Assembly (NCBI GenBank): GCA_964507395.1
Contig: CAZDQE010000017.1
Coordinates: forward strand, 1 to 37,374
Direction of reading: 5' to 3'
DNA length: 37,374 nucleotides
Origin: SIG575 sp964507395
GTDB taxonomy: Bacteria > Bacillota > Clostridia > Oscillospirales > Acutalibacteraceae
Every line of letters starts with the position of its first letter. Position 1 is the stretch's first letter. This document shows positions 1 through 8,400 of this stretch, in pieces. Under the pieces are notes generated by a model. It did not search any database, was not told the DNA's origin, and was given only the letters and a program-made list of their open reading frames with translations. A program made the position numbers and the translations under genes.

Positions 1-26
1 GTAATGATTTTAGTAAGTAATGTCAT
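1..26 (-). CDS. 5' end of a leftward gene (first 8 codons only)
   Basis: An ATG at 26-24 on the minus strand opens a frame reading MTLLTKII before the window ends. It is preceded by AAGGAG at 35-40, eight bases from the ATG, and by a strong sigma-A promoter at 69-97, so the start is well supported even though almost none of the protein is visible. Function cannot be told. The promoter carries an operator-like inverted repeat, so the gene is probably regulated, perhaps by its own product. Confidence 0.6.
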
Positions 27-46
27 GGCTGCTTCTCCTTGCATAT

Positions 47-79
47 TATGGTATACTTATTATATTTCAGTATACCATA
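47..79. promoter_or_regulatory. Inverted-repeat operator candidate over the -10 box
   Basis: TATGGTATACT at 47-57 and its exact reverse complement AGTATACCATA at 69-79 are separated by 11 bases. The right arm contains the -10 box of the leftward promoter, and the left arm lies near the expected transcription start. A dimeric repressor bound here would block initiation. The regulator family cannot be assigned from the site alone. Confidence 0.6.
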
Positions 80-97
80 TGCAATTTTTGAAGTCAA
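69..97 (-). promoter_or_regulatory. Sigma-A promoter of the left-edge leftward gene
   Basis: On the minus strand TTGACT (plus 92-97) and TATACT (plus 69-74) are separated by exactly 17 bases, close to consensus, with a ribosome binding site and ATG following. The -10 box lies inside the inverted repeat at 47-79. Confidence 0.75.
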
Positions 98-195
98 GAC
101 TTGCAAATTTAATCTTTCCTAAACTTATGCGGAAAAGCAATTTGGTTTTCGACATTTTTCACAAAATATATTCATTTTTATAGTCAAATTGCTCA

Positions 196-224
196 TTGAA
201 GAAAATACCGAACTGAAATATAAT
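196..224 (+). promoter_or_regulatory. Promoter of hppA
   Basis: TTGAAG at 196-201 and TATAAT at 219-224 are separated by 17 bases, about 110 bases upstream of the hppA start. This predicts a leader of roughly 100 nt. A second TATAAT-like box at 229-234 could serve as an alternative -10. Confidence 0.6.
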
Positions 225-271
225 AAGTATAATACAAAAACAACATGGTTAAGATTTTAACATTATTTGTT

Positions 272-297
272 CACGGCTCGCTTCCGTGGGCTTTTTT
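272..297 (+). terminator. Weak hairpin plus T-run in the hppA leader
   Basis: CACGG at 272-276 pairs with CCGTG at 284-288 and is followed by GGC and six T (292-297), between the hppA promoter and its ribosome binding site. It resembles a short intrinsic terminator and could act as an attenuator. The stem is only five base pairs and no competing structure was identified. Confidence 0.3.
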
Positions 298-331
298 GTA
301 CATTTACAAGTATTGAAAGGAGTTATGTGAA

Positions 332-2425
332 ATGGAAAATTACTCATCATTTCTTACTCTTGCAGGCTCAGTAATTGCAATAGTTTTTGCAATTATCATG
401 GCGAAAAGAGTCATGAAACACTCTGAGGGTACAGAGAAAATGAAGAAAATCGCACAGTCCGTAAGAGAAGGTGCAAACGCTTATCTTAAAAGACAGTATA
501 CTGTCGTAGCCGTGTTTTTCGGTTGCATGTTTTTGATTCTCGGTGCTATGTCTCTTGCAGATATGCTGACACCTTATGTTCCGTTTGCTTTCCTTACAGG
601 AGGATTTTTCAGCGGACTTTCAGGCTTTATCGGAATGAAAATTGCAACTGCGTCAAATGCAAGGACTGCAAATGCTTGCCGTGAAGGTCTTAATAAAGGT
701 TTAAGAGTTGCGTTCGGCGCAGGCTCTGTAATGGGCTTTACCGTTGTCGGTCTCGGACTTTTTGATATTTCACTGTGGTTTATTCTTCTTAAATTCGTTT
801 TCAAGCTTGAAGCAGCGGAAATTACAAGTGCTATGCTCACCTTTGGTATGGGCGCATCTTCAATGGCACTTTTTGCAAGAGTGGGCGGCGGCATTTTCAC
901 AAAAGCCGCAGACGTAGGCGCAGACCTTGTGGGTAAGGTTGAAGCGGGAATTCCCGAGGACGACCCCAGAAACCCTGCAGTTATTGCTGATAACGTAGGC
1001 GACAACGTGGGTGACGTTGCAGGTATGGGCGCAGACCTTTATGAATCTTATGTAGGCTCAATTATTTCTGCAATGGCTCTCGGCGTAGCGGCTTTTGCAG
1101 GTGACATCAAAGCCGCATCTCTTCCCATGGTTCTTGCGGCAGCAGGAGTGCTCTGCTCAATTATCGGTTCTTTCTTCGTTAAAACAGGTGAAAAGACAGA
1201 ACAGAAAATTCTTCTTAAGGCTTTGAGAAAAGGTACAAATCTCAGCGCAATTCTGATTGCCGTTGTTGCGCTTCCCATTGTCTGGCTTGTAATGGGAAAA
1301 GAAAATATAAACCTTTATTTTTCAATTCTTGCAGGTCTTGCGGCAGGTGTGGCAATCGGTTTTTCAACTGAATATTTCACATCAGACACATATAAGCCTA
1401 CAAGAAATCTTGCAAAAAAATCAGAAACAGGCTCAGCTACAATCATCATCGGCGGAGTAGGACTCGGCATGATGTCAACTGCAGTTCCCATTATCATTAT
1501 TTCCGCATGTGTTATTGCGGCATATTTCTTTGCAGGCGGATTTTCAAGCGCGTCATCAGGACTTTACGGTATCGCGGTAGCAGCGGTAGGTATGCTTTCA
1601 ACTCTCGGTATTACTCTTGCAACAGATGCTTACGGCCCCGTTGCAGATAACGCAGGCGGTATTGCACAGATGGCAGGTCTCCCCGAAGAAGTCAGAGAAA
1701 GAACAGACGCTCTTGACTCTCTCGGCAATACGACTGCCGCAACAGGTAAAGGCTTTGCTATCGGCTCCGCGGCACTGACGGCTCTTGCGCTTATCGCATC
1801 ATACAAGGACCAGGTTGCGAAAGTAATTTCTGACCTTGGCACAGGTGAAACGATCGACCTTTCAATTATGAATCCGACAGTTCTTATCGGTTTGTTTATC
1901 GGAGCATGTCTGCCCTTCGTCTTTGCGGCTCTTACAATGAATTCCGTAGGCAAAGCAGCAGAAAGTGTTGTCATCGAAGTTCGCAGACAGTTCAGAGAAA
2001 TCAAGGGTATTATGACAGGCGAAGCAGATGCAGATTATGCCTCATGCGTTGACCTGTGCACAAAAGCAAGCCTTAAGGAAATGATTCTGCCTACAGTTAC
2101 GGCAGTTATTGTGCCCATTGTTACGGGACTTCTTCTTGGCTACAACGGTGTTATCGGTATGCTTGCAGGTGCAACTGCAACAGGCTTCCTTCTGGCGATT
2201 TTCATGTCAAACTCAGGCGGTGCATGGGACAATGCAAAAAAGTATATTGAAAGCGGAGAATTCGGCGGAAAGGGCAGTCATAACCACAAAGCCGCTGTTG
2301 TAGGCGACACGGTAGGCGACCCCTTCAAGGATACGTCAGGTCCATCAATCAATATCCTTATCAAGCTTCTTTCAATGGTTTCAATTGTTTTTGCAACACT
2401 TGTTGTAAACTTCCATCTTCTTTAA
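332..2425 (+). CDS. hppA: K+-dependent ion-pumping membrane pyrophosphatase
   Basis: The 697-residue polytopic protein hydrolyses cytoplasmic pyrophosphate and uses the energy to pump H+ or Na+ out across the membrane. Family signatures are clear: the DVGADLVGKVE substrate-binding loop followed by repeated DNVGDNVGDVAG aspartate motifs, and a second acidic GDTVGDPFKDTSGPS loop near the C-terminus. The length is normal for the family. At GNTTAATGKG the first Ala (A469) stands where K+-independent enzymes carry Lys, so a K+-dependent type is expected (established knowledge of the family). Whether it moves H+ or Na+ cannot be decided by eye. The start has AAAGGAG just upstream. It is a single-gene unit: own promoter in front, strong terminator behind. 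Confidence 0.96.
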   Translation: MENYSSFLTLAGSVIAIVFAIIMAKRVMKHSEGTEKMKKIAQSVREGANAYLKRQYTVVAVFFGCMFLILGAMSLADMLTPYVPFAFLTGGFFSGLSGFIGMKIATASNARTANACREGLNKGLRVAFGAGSVMGFTVVGLGLFDISLWFILLKFVFKLEAAEITSAMLTFGMGASSMALFARVGGGIFTKAADVGADLVGKVEAGIPEDDPRNPAVIADNVGDNVGDVAGMGADLYESYVGSIISAMALGVAAFAGDIKAASLPMVLAAAGVLCSIIGSFFVKTGEKTEQKILLKALRKGTNLSAILIAVVALPIVWLVMGKENINLYFSILAGLAAGVAIGFSTEYFTSDTYKPTRNLAKKSETGSATIIIGGVGLGMMSTAVPIIIISACVIAAYFFAGGFSSASSGLYGIAVAAVGMLSTLGITLATDAYGPVADNAGGIAQMAGLPEEVRERTDALDSLGNTTAATGKGFAIGSAALTALALIASYKDQVAKVISDLGTGETIDLSIMNPTVLIGLFIGACLPFVFAALTMNSVGKAAESVVIEVRRQFREIKGIMTGEADADYASCVDLCTKASLKEMILPTVTAVIVPIVTGLLLGYNGVIGMLAGATATGFLLAIFMSNSGGAWDNAKKYIESGEFGGKGSHNHKAAVVGDTVGDPFKDTSGPSINILIKLLSMVSIVFATLVVNFHLL

Positions 2426-2437
2426 AAGTTGATTTTC

Positions 2438-2472
2438 AATCCCTCGAAATCATTTCGGGGGATTTTCTTTTT
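2438..2472 (+). terminator. Intrinsic terminator after hppA
   Basis: Arms at 2438-2450 and 2451-2464 form a nearly perfect stem ending in GGGGGATT and followed by TTTTCTTTTT. It lies 13 bases after the hppA stop. Confidence 0.85.
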
Positions 2473-2476
2473 GCTA

Positions 2477-2505
2477 TTGAAAATAAAATTATTTAATGAT
2501 ATACT
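2477..2505 (+). promoter_or_regulatory. Promoter of the GH38 mannosidase gene
   Basis: TTGAAA at 2477-2482 and TATACT at 2500-2505 have a 17-base spacer. They lie directly after the hppA terminator and about 45 bases before the mannosidase start. Confidence 0.7.
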
Positions 2506-2548
2506 AAAAGGGACTTGAAATATTTTTTCAGGAAAGGATGATAAACAA

Positions 2549-5500
2549 ATGGCAGAAATCAAAAATCTTGATGCTGTTGCTGCTCTTGACGCAATGGACG
2601 CTCATGTTGATGACTGGCGTGACGCGACAAAGGGTAAGCAGAGAGGCATCTTCTCTTTTGATGACCTTGTAACAGTTAAACTGAAAACTCTTAAAAAGAG
2701 AATCTACACCGATATTGAAACAATTCCTGCATGGAAAATGAAGGAATGTATCTATAAGGGTGTTGACAATTACGAGTTTTTATATGATGAGTGGAAAGAA
2801 CTGAATGTCGGCGACCGTTGGGGTAACAACGGCTGGAGTGCATTCTTCAAAAACTCATTTGATATGCCCCCTCGCTTCAAGGGCAAGAAAGTAACACTTA
2901 ACGTTTATTTCGGCGGTGACTCTCTCCTTACTCTCAACGGCGAGCCCTATCAGGGACTTGACCCCTTCAGAAACAGTGTTCTTCTCACAGACTGCGCAAA
3001 GGGTGATGAGCATTACGACGTTGATATTGAATCCTACTATGTATGGCATTCAAACGAGTCAACTGTTAAGACTCTTTCATGCTCATTTATCGGCGTTGTC
3101 GACCCCGTAATCGAAGAAATTTACTGGGACTTCAAAGCAGTTTTTAACGCACTTTTCATGCCTGTTCTTGATACAGGTCTTGCAGAGCTTATCCGTGCAG
3201 CACTTAAGGAAGCATTTACACATGTAAACTTTGACCTTGAAGGCGAAGAGTTCAAAGCAGAGCTTCTTCTTGCACAGAAGGTCCTCAAAGATAAGGTTTA
3301 TAACAACCCCAATTATTCATCAATCGGTAAGCTGGCTCTTGTCGGTAACTCACACCTTGATATTGTTTTCATGTGGGCTTACAAAGAGTATATCCGTAAG
3401 CTCGGAAGAACTCATGCTACAATGCTCAGACTTATGGAGCAGTACCCCGATTTCATTTTCTCACAGAGCACAGCACCTACATATATCGAAATGGAAAAAC
3501 GCTATCCCAAGCTTTTCGAGCAGGTCAAGAAACGTATCGAAGAGGGCAGATGGGAATATATCGGCGCAATGTGGGTTGAGCCTGACTGTAACCTGGTTTC
3601 AGGTGAATCCTTTGCACGTCAGCTTCTTCATGGTGTAAGATACGCTGAAAAAACATTCGGCATCACTCCCAAAACTTGTTGGGTTCCCGACGTTTTCGGT
3701 AACGGCTATGCAATGCCTCAGATTCTCAAAAAAGCAGGCGTTGAATATTTCGTAACACATAAAATGGGTATCTGGAACGATACAAACCCATGGCAGTACA
3801 ACACCTTCTGGTGGGAAGGTCCCGACGGCTCAAAGGTATTCTCAATCGTTCCTCCCACACACTTCATCGGTACAGTTGAAGCAGACTCGCTTAAAGTCAA
3901 CTGGTCAAGATATACTGACAAGGAAACGATCGGTGAATCAATGTACTGCTACGGCTGGGGCGATGGCGGCGGCGGTGTAGACACCGAAATGCTTGAATAC
4001 GTTAAGCGTTACAGCAAGTTCCCCGGACTTCCCGAGGCTAAACCCAGCAAGATCGAGGATTCACTTGCGAGAATGAAGGCGAACGCTACAGAAACAAATA
4101 TCCCCACATGGAAAGATGAGCTTTATCTTGAAGAGCACCGCGGCGTTCACACAACAAAGGCTCTCCTCAAGAAGCTTAACAGACGTAGCGAAAACCTCTA
4201 CCGCGAGGCAGAGCTTTTCGCAAGCGTTGCTATGAAATACGGCTACAAGTATCCTCTTGATAAGCTCAACGAAGGCTGGCAGATGATTCTGACAAACCAG
4301 TTCCACGATTCACTTCCCGGCTCACACATCACAGAGGTTTTCGGCGACCTTTGTGCAATCTATGATGAAATCATCAGAATCGGTGAAGAAGTAAGAGATG
4401 AAGCTCTTAACGTTATCGCAGGCAATGCAAACGGCGAAGAGAAATACGGTAAGCCTTTCGCTCTCTTCAATTCACTTGGTGTTGCAGCTACATCAAAGGT
4501 TGAGCTTCCCTACAAGGATGTTGAAATCTTTGACGAAAACGGCGAGAAAGTTCCCGTTCAGGCTTATACAAAGCTTGACGGCACAAAAGTGCTTGTGTTT
4601 GTGGCTAAGGATGTTCCTGCAGCAGGCTATAAAGTGTTCTATACAAAGGATGCAGCAGCAAAAGAAGCGGTTGCAGTAGCTTCTTTCGGCAACACAATTG
4701 AAAACGATAATTTCAGACTTGTTCTTGATGAAAAAGCAGAACTCGTTTCAATCTTCGATAAGAACAATGACCGTGAAGTGCTTGACGGCAAAGGTAATGT
4801 ATTCAGACTTTACGAGGACCTTCCCGGTAAATATGATGCATGGGATATCGTTGCAACTTATGTTGACCGCGAATTTGATACAGAACCCGGCAAGGTTACT
4901 GCTGTTGCAGAGGGCGACGTATTTACGGTTCTTTCAATCGAAAAGGAAATCAACAAGTCACTTGTCAAGCAGAACATTATGATTTACAATGACCTTGACA
5001 GAATCGACTTCGATACATTTATAAGCTGGCATGAACAGGAAAAACTCCTTAAAGTCGGATTTGATGTTGATATCAAAGCATCAAAATACACAAGAGATAT
5101 TGCTTATGCAACAATCGAAAACTCAAACTACCGTCACAATCCTTACGATAAGGCAAAGTTCGAGGTTTCAGCACATAACTTTATTGATATGTCAGAAGAT
5201 GCTTACGGTCTTACGATCCTCAATGATTGCAAGTACGGTTATGAGGTAGACAAGCAGAGAATGATTATCACTCTCCTTAAGGCTCCCATGAATCCCGATC
5301 CTCAGTCAGACAGAGGCGACCACTACTTCACCTATTCACTCTATCCCCATGCAGGCAACTGGAAGGATGCAGACACAATCACAAGAGGTCTTGAGATAAA
5401 CAATCCCATGACAGCAGTTGAAATCAGTGCTGATGCCAAGGGTGACACAAGTAAGTCCTTCATCTCTGTTTCTGCAGACAACGTTCCTCTTGAGGCAGTC

Positions 5501-5719
5501 AAGAAGTGTGAAGACGAAGATGCTTACATCGTTCGTTTCGTAGAAAAGACAGGCAGAAGAACTCCTGTTACTGCTGAACTCTTCGGTGATATCGCTTCCG
5601 TCAGCGAATGTGACCTTCTTGAAAGAAACGATGTACCGGTGGATACATTCTCAGGCACAACACTTTCATTTACAGCAAATCCCTTTGAAATCAAATGCTT
5701 CAAGGTAAAGATGAAATAA
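2549..5719 (+). CDS. GH38 family alpha-mannosidase
   Basis: The 1056-residue enzyme is a retaining alpha-mannosidase expected to trim mannose from oligosaccharides. After an N-terminal region of about 260 residues comes the GH38 catalytic barrel: GNSHLDIVFMW (zinc ligands H269 and D271), a long helical stretch, then WVPDVFGN with the probable nucleophile D381. The C-terminal half is the beta-rich domain normal for this family, and the length is typical. There is no signal peptide, so it acts in the cytoplasm on imported substrate. The start is the ATG behind AGGAAAGGATG. The gene is monocistronic between its own promoter and terminator. No sugar transporter is adjacent, so its substrate supply is encoded elsewhere. 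Confidence 0.93.
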   Translation: MAEIKNLDAVAALDAMDAHVDDWRDATKGKQRGIFSFDDLVTVKLKTLKKRIYTDIETIPAWKMKECIYKGVDNYEFLYDEWKELNVGDRWGNNGWSAFFKNSFDMPPRFKGKKVTLNVYFGGDSLLTLNGEPYQGLDPFRNSVLLTDCAKGDEHYDVDIESYYVWHSNESTVKTLSCSFIGVVDPVIEEIYWDFKAVFNALFMPVLDTGLAELIRAALKEAFTHVNFDLEGEEFKAELLLAQKVLKDKVYNNPNYSSIGKLALVGNSHLDIVFMWAYKEYIRKLGRTHATMLRLMEQYPDFIFSQSTAPTYIEMEKRYPKLFEQVKKRIEEGRWEYIGAMWVEPDCNLVSGESFARQLLHGVRYAEKTFGITPKTCWVPDVFGNGYAMPQILKKAGVEYFVTHKMGIWNDTNPWQYNTFWWEGPDGSKVFSIVPPTHFIGTVEADSLKVNWSRYTDKETIGESMYCYGWGDGGGGVDTEMLEYVKRYSKFPGLPEAKPSKIEDSLARMKANATETNIPTWKDELYLEEHRGVHTTKALLKKLNRRSENLYREAELFASVAMKYGYKYPLDKLNEGWQMILTNQFHDSLPGSHITEVFGDLCAIYDEIIRIGEEVRDEALNVIAGNANGEEKYGKPFALFNSLGVAATSKVELPYKDVEIFDENGEKVPVQAYTKLDGTKVLVFVAKDVPAAGYKVFYTKDAAAKEAVAVASFGNTIENDNFRLVLDEKAELVSIFDKNNDREVLDGKGNVFRLYEDLPGKYDAWDIVATYVDREFDTEPGKVTAVAEGDVFTVLSIEKEINKSLVKQNIMIYNDLDRIDFDTFISWHEQEKLLKVGFDVDIKASKYTRDIAYATIENSNYRHNPYDKAKFEVSAHNFIDMSEDAYGLTILNDCKYGYEVDKQRMIITLLKAPMNPDPQSDRGDHYFTYSLYPHAGNWKDADTITRGLEINNPMTAVEISADAKGDTSKSFISVSADNVPLEAVKKCEDEDAYIVRFVEKTGRRTPVTAELFGDIASVSECDLLERNDVPVDTFSGTTLSFTANPFEIKCFKVKMK

Positions 5720-5730
5720 TTTAAATGAAA

Positions 5731-5765
5731 AATCCGTGTTCCCGAAAAGGAACGCGGATTTTTGT
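5731..5765. terminator. Bidirectional terminator after the mannosidase gene
   Basis: AATCCGTGTTCC at 5731-5742 pairs with GGAACGCGGATT at 5749-5760. A T-run follows on the plus strand and the preceding A-run gives a T-run on the minus strand. It can therefore stop the mannosidase transcript and any leftward transcript. Confidence 0.85.
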
Positions 5766-5795
5766 CGTTTATTCTTAATTTTGTTGCACAAAATA

Positions 5796-5827
5796 ATGAT
5801 GCCACTCAGAAAGTGGCATCATCTTTT
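5796..5827. terminator. Second hairpin terminator, possibly for a leftward transcript
   Basis: ATGATGCCACT at 5796-5806 and AGTGGCATCAT at 5812-5822 form a perfect 11-bp stem with a five-base loop. CTTTTT follows on the plus strand; on the minus strand the tail is the weaker TATTTTG. It sits only 30 bases beyond another terminator, so it may serve the leftward promoter at 5888-5916. Confidence 0.65.
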
Positions 5828-5881
5828 TAAAGATGAAAATATGGGGGATTAAATATATAAAAATTTAAGTTTCTCATCTTT
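5796..5881 (-). ncRNA. Predicted short leftward transcript, about 85 nt
   Basis: A promoter on the minus strand (5888-5916) would start transcription near 5881 and meet the hairpin at 5822-5796, or at the latest the terminator at 5760-5731. The transcript starts with AAAGATGA and has TCATCTTT just before the terminal hairpin, so its ends can pair into a long stem. There is only a leaderless 16-codon frame inside, not convincing as a gene. Existence of the RNA is inferred from signals, not homology. Confidence 0.35.
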
Positions 5882-5887
5882 AGTACA

Positions 5888-5916
5888 ATTTTAGCATAAA
5901 AATATGTTAAAGTCAA
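5888..5916 (-). promoter_or_regulatory. Leftward promoter inside the XRE-gene upstream region
   Basis: On the minus strand TTGACT (plus 5911-5916) and TAAAAT (plus 5888-5893) are 17 bases apart. The left arm of the 13-bp inverted repeat at 5900-5942 lies between the two boxes, so a bound repressor should switch this promoter off. Confidence 0.6.
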
Positions 5917-5942
5917 GAAAAATTCCAATCTTTAACATATTT
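5900..5942. promoter_or_regulatory. 13-bp inverted repeat, likely operator of the XRE regulator
   Basis: AAATATGTTAAAG at 5900-5912 is exactly reverse-complementary to CTTTAACATATTT at 5930-5942, with a 17-base spacer. It lies directly upstream of the small XRE gene and over the leftward promoter, which is the usual place for autoregulation. Binding by the neighbouring protein is inference. Confidence 0.6.
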
Positions 5943-5953
5943 AGGTGTGATAA

Positions 5954-6196
5954 ATGAAAATTTACGATTATAACGGAAAGAAGAACATTAGCGGAGAGCG
6001 TGTACATGAAGCGCGGTGCAGAATGAGGCTCACACAGGAAGACCTTGCGGCACGTCTGCAGGTGGAAGGAGTAACAATTGAAAGAAACAGCATTTCAAGA
6101 CTTGAAACAGGAACAAGATTTGTTACAGATTATGAATTGCTTGTGCTGTCTAAAATATTGAAGGTAAGTGTTTTGTGGCTTTTAGGCGAAGAATAA
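5954..6196 (+). CDS. Small XRE-family DNA-binding regulator
   Basis: The 80-residue protein is essentially a single lambda-repressor-type helix-turn-helix domain. RVHEARCRMRLTQEDLAARLQ (about 16-36) gives helices 1 and 2, and RNSISRLETGTRFVTDYELLVLSKILKVSVLWLLGE the recognition helix and C-terminal helices. There is no sensor domain. AGGTG stands six bases before the ATG. It probably binds the inverted repeat immediately upstream and controls itself and the leftward promoter there. Its stop codon touches the left end of a 266-bp palindromic element, so the gene sits at the edge of repeat DNA. Its wider targets are unknown. Confidence 0.85.
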   Translation: MKIYDYNGKKNISGERVHEARCRMRLTQEDLAARLQVEGVTIERNSISRLETGTRFVTDYELLVLSKILKVSVLWLLGEE

Positions 6197-6460
6197 AAAA
6201 CTCGAAAACCGTAACGCCGAGCTCCCATAAGGAAGTTTTTCTTTAAAATGTGAACTTACGGCACAATAATGCGTTAAAAACCACCGATACGCGACAGCGT
6301 TATCGGTGGTTTTTGCCTTTTCTTGCACTCGCAATTTCGCATTTTAAAGTGCTTCGCAGTTTCGTAGAAAAGCAAAATTTCTTGGCTTCAATACAAGGAA
6401 TTTTATTCGAGAAACAAAAACTGCCTTGCGGAACTCGGCGAAATGGGTTTTCGGGTTTTT
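6195..6460. repeat. 266-bp imperfect palindrome (MITE-like) between convergent genes
   Basis: The ends at about 6195-6244 and 6411-6460 are inverted copies of each other at roughly 75% identity; shared blocks include CGAAAACC, CGCCGAG and AGTTTTT. A strong hairpin lies inside at 6276-6314. The element fills the gap between the XRE gene and the leftward lipase gene and has no credible coding capacity. The size and inverted ends fit a degraded miniature inverted-repeat element; target-site duplications were not identified. Confidence 0.5.
6276..6314. terminator. Strong bidirectional terminator
   Basis: AAAAACCACCGATA at 6276-6289 pairs with TATCGGTGGTTTTT at 6301-6314, with a CGC/GCG extension inside. 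The A- and T-rich flanks give a T-tail in both directions. It can end transcripts of the XRE gene (rightward) and the lipase gene (leftward). Confidence 0.85.
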
Positions 6461-6497
6461 ATAATTTTCAACCTTATATATTTTTTTTGTTCTGTTT

Positions 6498-8378
6498 TTA
6501 CATGACCAAAATTGTCTTTATCCAATAACTTACTATATCCACGAAAATTTTCACAAATTCTGCAATTGTCCGTGTCAAGGGATTTGTGATTGAGGAGAGG
6601 GGATTCGTTTTGCCCTGAGGCGTGTCGGCATCTGCGAGAGTGCCGTCGTACCGGACTGCTTCGCCGTTATTAACGGTGTAGCTGAAGGTTCTCTGACCAA
6701 AGGGAGTTATTGAATCAAGGGAAATGTATGTAACTGTTGCAGTTATCAGCTTTTTGCCTACAGCGGGAAGCGTGCCCGTGATTTCAAGCTCTGCGCTCTG
6801 ACCTGCTTCCAGAACAGGTGCGCCCTTAAGATTTACGCTTAAATCACAGCCGTCAAACTCAACTGCCAGAATTTTGATTCTGTCCTCACGGCAGATATTT
6901 TTGATAACAAATTTCGTGTCTGCACCTGTGACGAAGCCTTCGTCTGAGAAATCAAATGAAGCATGAACTGCGTGAGAGGGGTTTGCAGTGTAATGGAACT
7001 GAGGATAATCGGGGTCGGAATAAACGTTTTCGTATTTATCCGTGACAACATTTTTGATCGCGATTTCTCTTGTGAAATCGTCCATGTTTACCATTCCGTG
7101 GTAAAGACCGCTTACAACCCATGTATCATCGGGCAGATATGCACAAGACAGGTCGCAGGTCATGTTGGGTGACACCTTGTTTTTGCCGTCACAATCGTTT
7201 GCCTGAACATAGCCGTCGGAGAATCTCTGTCCGTAGGGTGCGCATATTGCACCTGTTGATGAATTAAGAGTGATGATTGCATCGGAGCTTTCGTTCATGC
7301 CCGTAATGATAGGAATGTCGCTGCCTGCAATAATTGTCAGATTCATGCCGTATTTTTCCTGACAGTCTCTCAGACTCTGCGTCATATTTGCGAGGATTTC
7401 ATAGTGGAATCGGTCGCTTTTTTCAATAAGTCCCGCATGCTTCACAGGGTCAAGAAGCTGTTCTTTTGCATCCTCGTAATAATCCGTGGGGATAAAATCC
7501 CAGAGACTGCCCCAGTTGCCTAAGTAATCACGCAGTAAGGGGATAAGCACATCATTTACAAGGTCATCGAGAAAGCCTAATTCTTCAGCCTTGAGAAGCC
7601 AGTCATAATCGTCCTCCCACATGAAGCCGTGCTGAATAAAGGTGAGAAGGATTTCCTCTCTGAATTCAAGATTTTCGGTGAGCATATCGTATGCAATTCC
7701 TGCACCGCCGATAGCAGGCACTACCATAACTGCATTGTCAACATCCTGCTTGTAGCCGTAAAGTGCAAGGTATGTTGCAGTAACCTGTCCGCCGTGGCTG
7801 AGAGAATAGATGTTGACCTTATCCTTGCCTGTATATTCTTTAACCTTCTGAATGTACGTATCAAGTCTTGTTGCACAATCTTCTGCGCCGAGCCTGAAAT
7901 CGCAGTAGAAATTGTAAATGTTTTCATATCCCACATATTCTGCAAGAAGAGCCTGAATTTCGATTTCGTGGCGGTAGTCACCGTTTGGATAAATTTCCAT
8001 CAGGGTTGCAGAACAGCCTTCTTCGGGAGTGGTGTAATAATTCTGCAGAGGATAAAGGCTTGTGCCGTCGTCATTGACCTTGAGCATTTCCAGCCACTCA
8101 GTCAGACTTGTTTCAACTGCATCAGCGAGCTGTTCCTTGTCGGTATTCTTGCCGATATTTTTCAGTTCGTTTTCAAGGAGCGAAAGAATCATATCTCCGC
8201 TGATGCCCCAGACATGCTGTTCGTTTCCGTCTTCGTCAACATATTTCAGCGCAGATGCACTGTAGCCGGGGACGATGATTACAGGGTAATCGGTAATTTC
8301 GTCCTCAGCAGATGTCTGAAAAGCAAAGGCTGTGAATATAAGCACAAGTACGAGTAATAAAGAAATAACTTTTTTCAT
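6498..8378 (-). CDS. Exported LCAT/lipase-like alpha/beta hydrolase with hydrophobic C-tail
   Basis: A 626-residue exported serine hydrolase. A signal peptide (1 to about 24, ending near QTSA) is followed by the opening strand YPVIIVPGYSASAL, typical of lecithin:cholesterol-acyltransferase-like and related lipases. The nucleophile elbow is IYSLSHGGQ with Ser194. About residues 480-590 look like an Ig-like beta domain. The last 19 residues, FVKIFVDIVSYWIKTILVM, are hydrophobic/amphipathic with no charged tail or LPXTG. The start was placed at MKK because GGAGGG lies just upstream; an upstream extension of the frame would run through a terminator and promoter. Substrate unknown: a lipid ester or polyester is likely. 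Confidence 0.78.
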   Translation of the reverse strand: MKKVISLLLVLVLIFTAFAFQTSAEDEITDYPVIIVPGYSASALKYVDEDGNEQHVWGISGDMILSLLENELKNIGKNTDKEQLADAVETSLTEWLEMLKVNDDGTSLYPLQNYYTTPEEGCSATLMEIYPNGDYRHEIEIQALLAEYVGYENIYNFYCDFRLGAEDCATRLDTYIQKVKEYTGKDKVNIYSLSHGGQVTATYLALYGYKQDVDNAVMVVPAIGGAGIAYDMLTENLEFREEILLTFIQHGFMWEDDYDWLLKAEELGFLDDLVNDVLIPLLRDYLGNWGSLWDFIPTDYYEDAKEQLLDPVKHAGLIEKSDRFHYEILANMTQSLRDCQEKYGMNLTIIAGSDIPIITGMNESSDAIITLNSSTGAICAPYGQRFSDGYVQANDCDGKNKVSPNMTCDLSCAYLPDDTWVVSGLYHGMVNMDDFTREIAIKNVVTDKYENVYSDPDYPQFHYTANPSHAVHASFDFSDEGFVTGADTKFVIKNICREDRIKILAVEFDGCDLSVNLKGAPVLEAGQSAELEITGTLPAVGKKLITATVTYISLDSITPFGQRTFSYTVNNGEAVRYDGTLADADTPQGKTNPLSSITNPLTRTIAEFVKIFVDIVSYWIKTILVM

Positions 8379-8400
8379 GGCAGATCCCTCCGATAAGAAC

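Noticed and set aside
574..2004. Long antisense frames opposite hppA
   Set aside because: They have no ribosome binding sites, give low-complexity Ser/Pro/Ala-rich translations, and lie fully inside a well-identified gene. Codon bias of the true gene explains them.
6250..6528. 92-codon frame after the XRE gene
   Set aside because: It runs through the strong hairpin at 6276-6314 and through both parts of the palindromic element, and has no ribosome binding site.
7629..8357. 242-codon frame opposite the lipase-like gene
   Set aside because: It is a Cys/Phe/Val-rich shadow of the lipase frame, with no start signals. The minus-strand frame has a signal peptide, catalytic motif, promoter and ribosome binding site.
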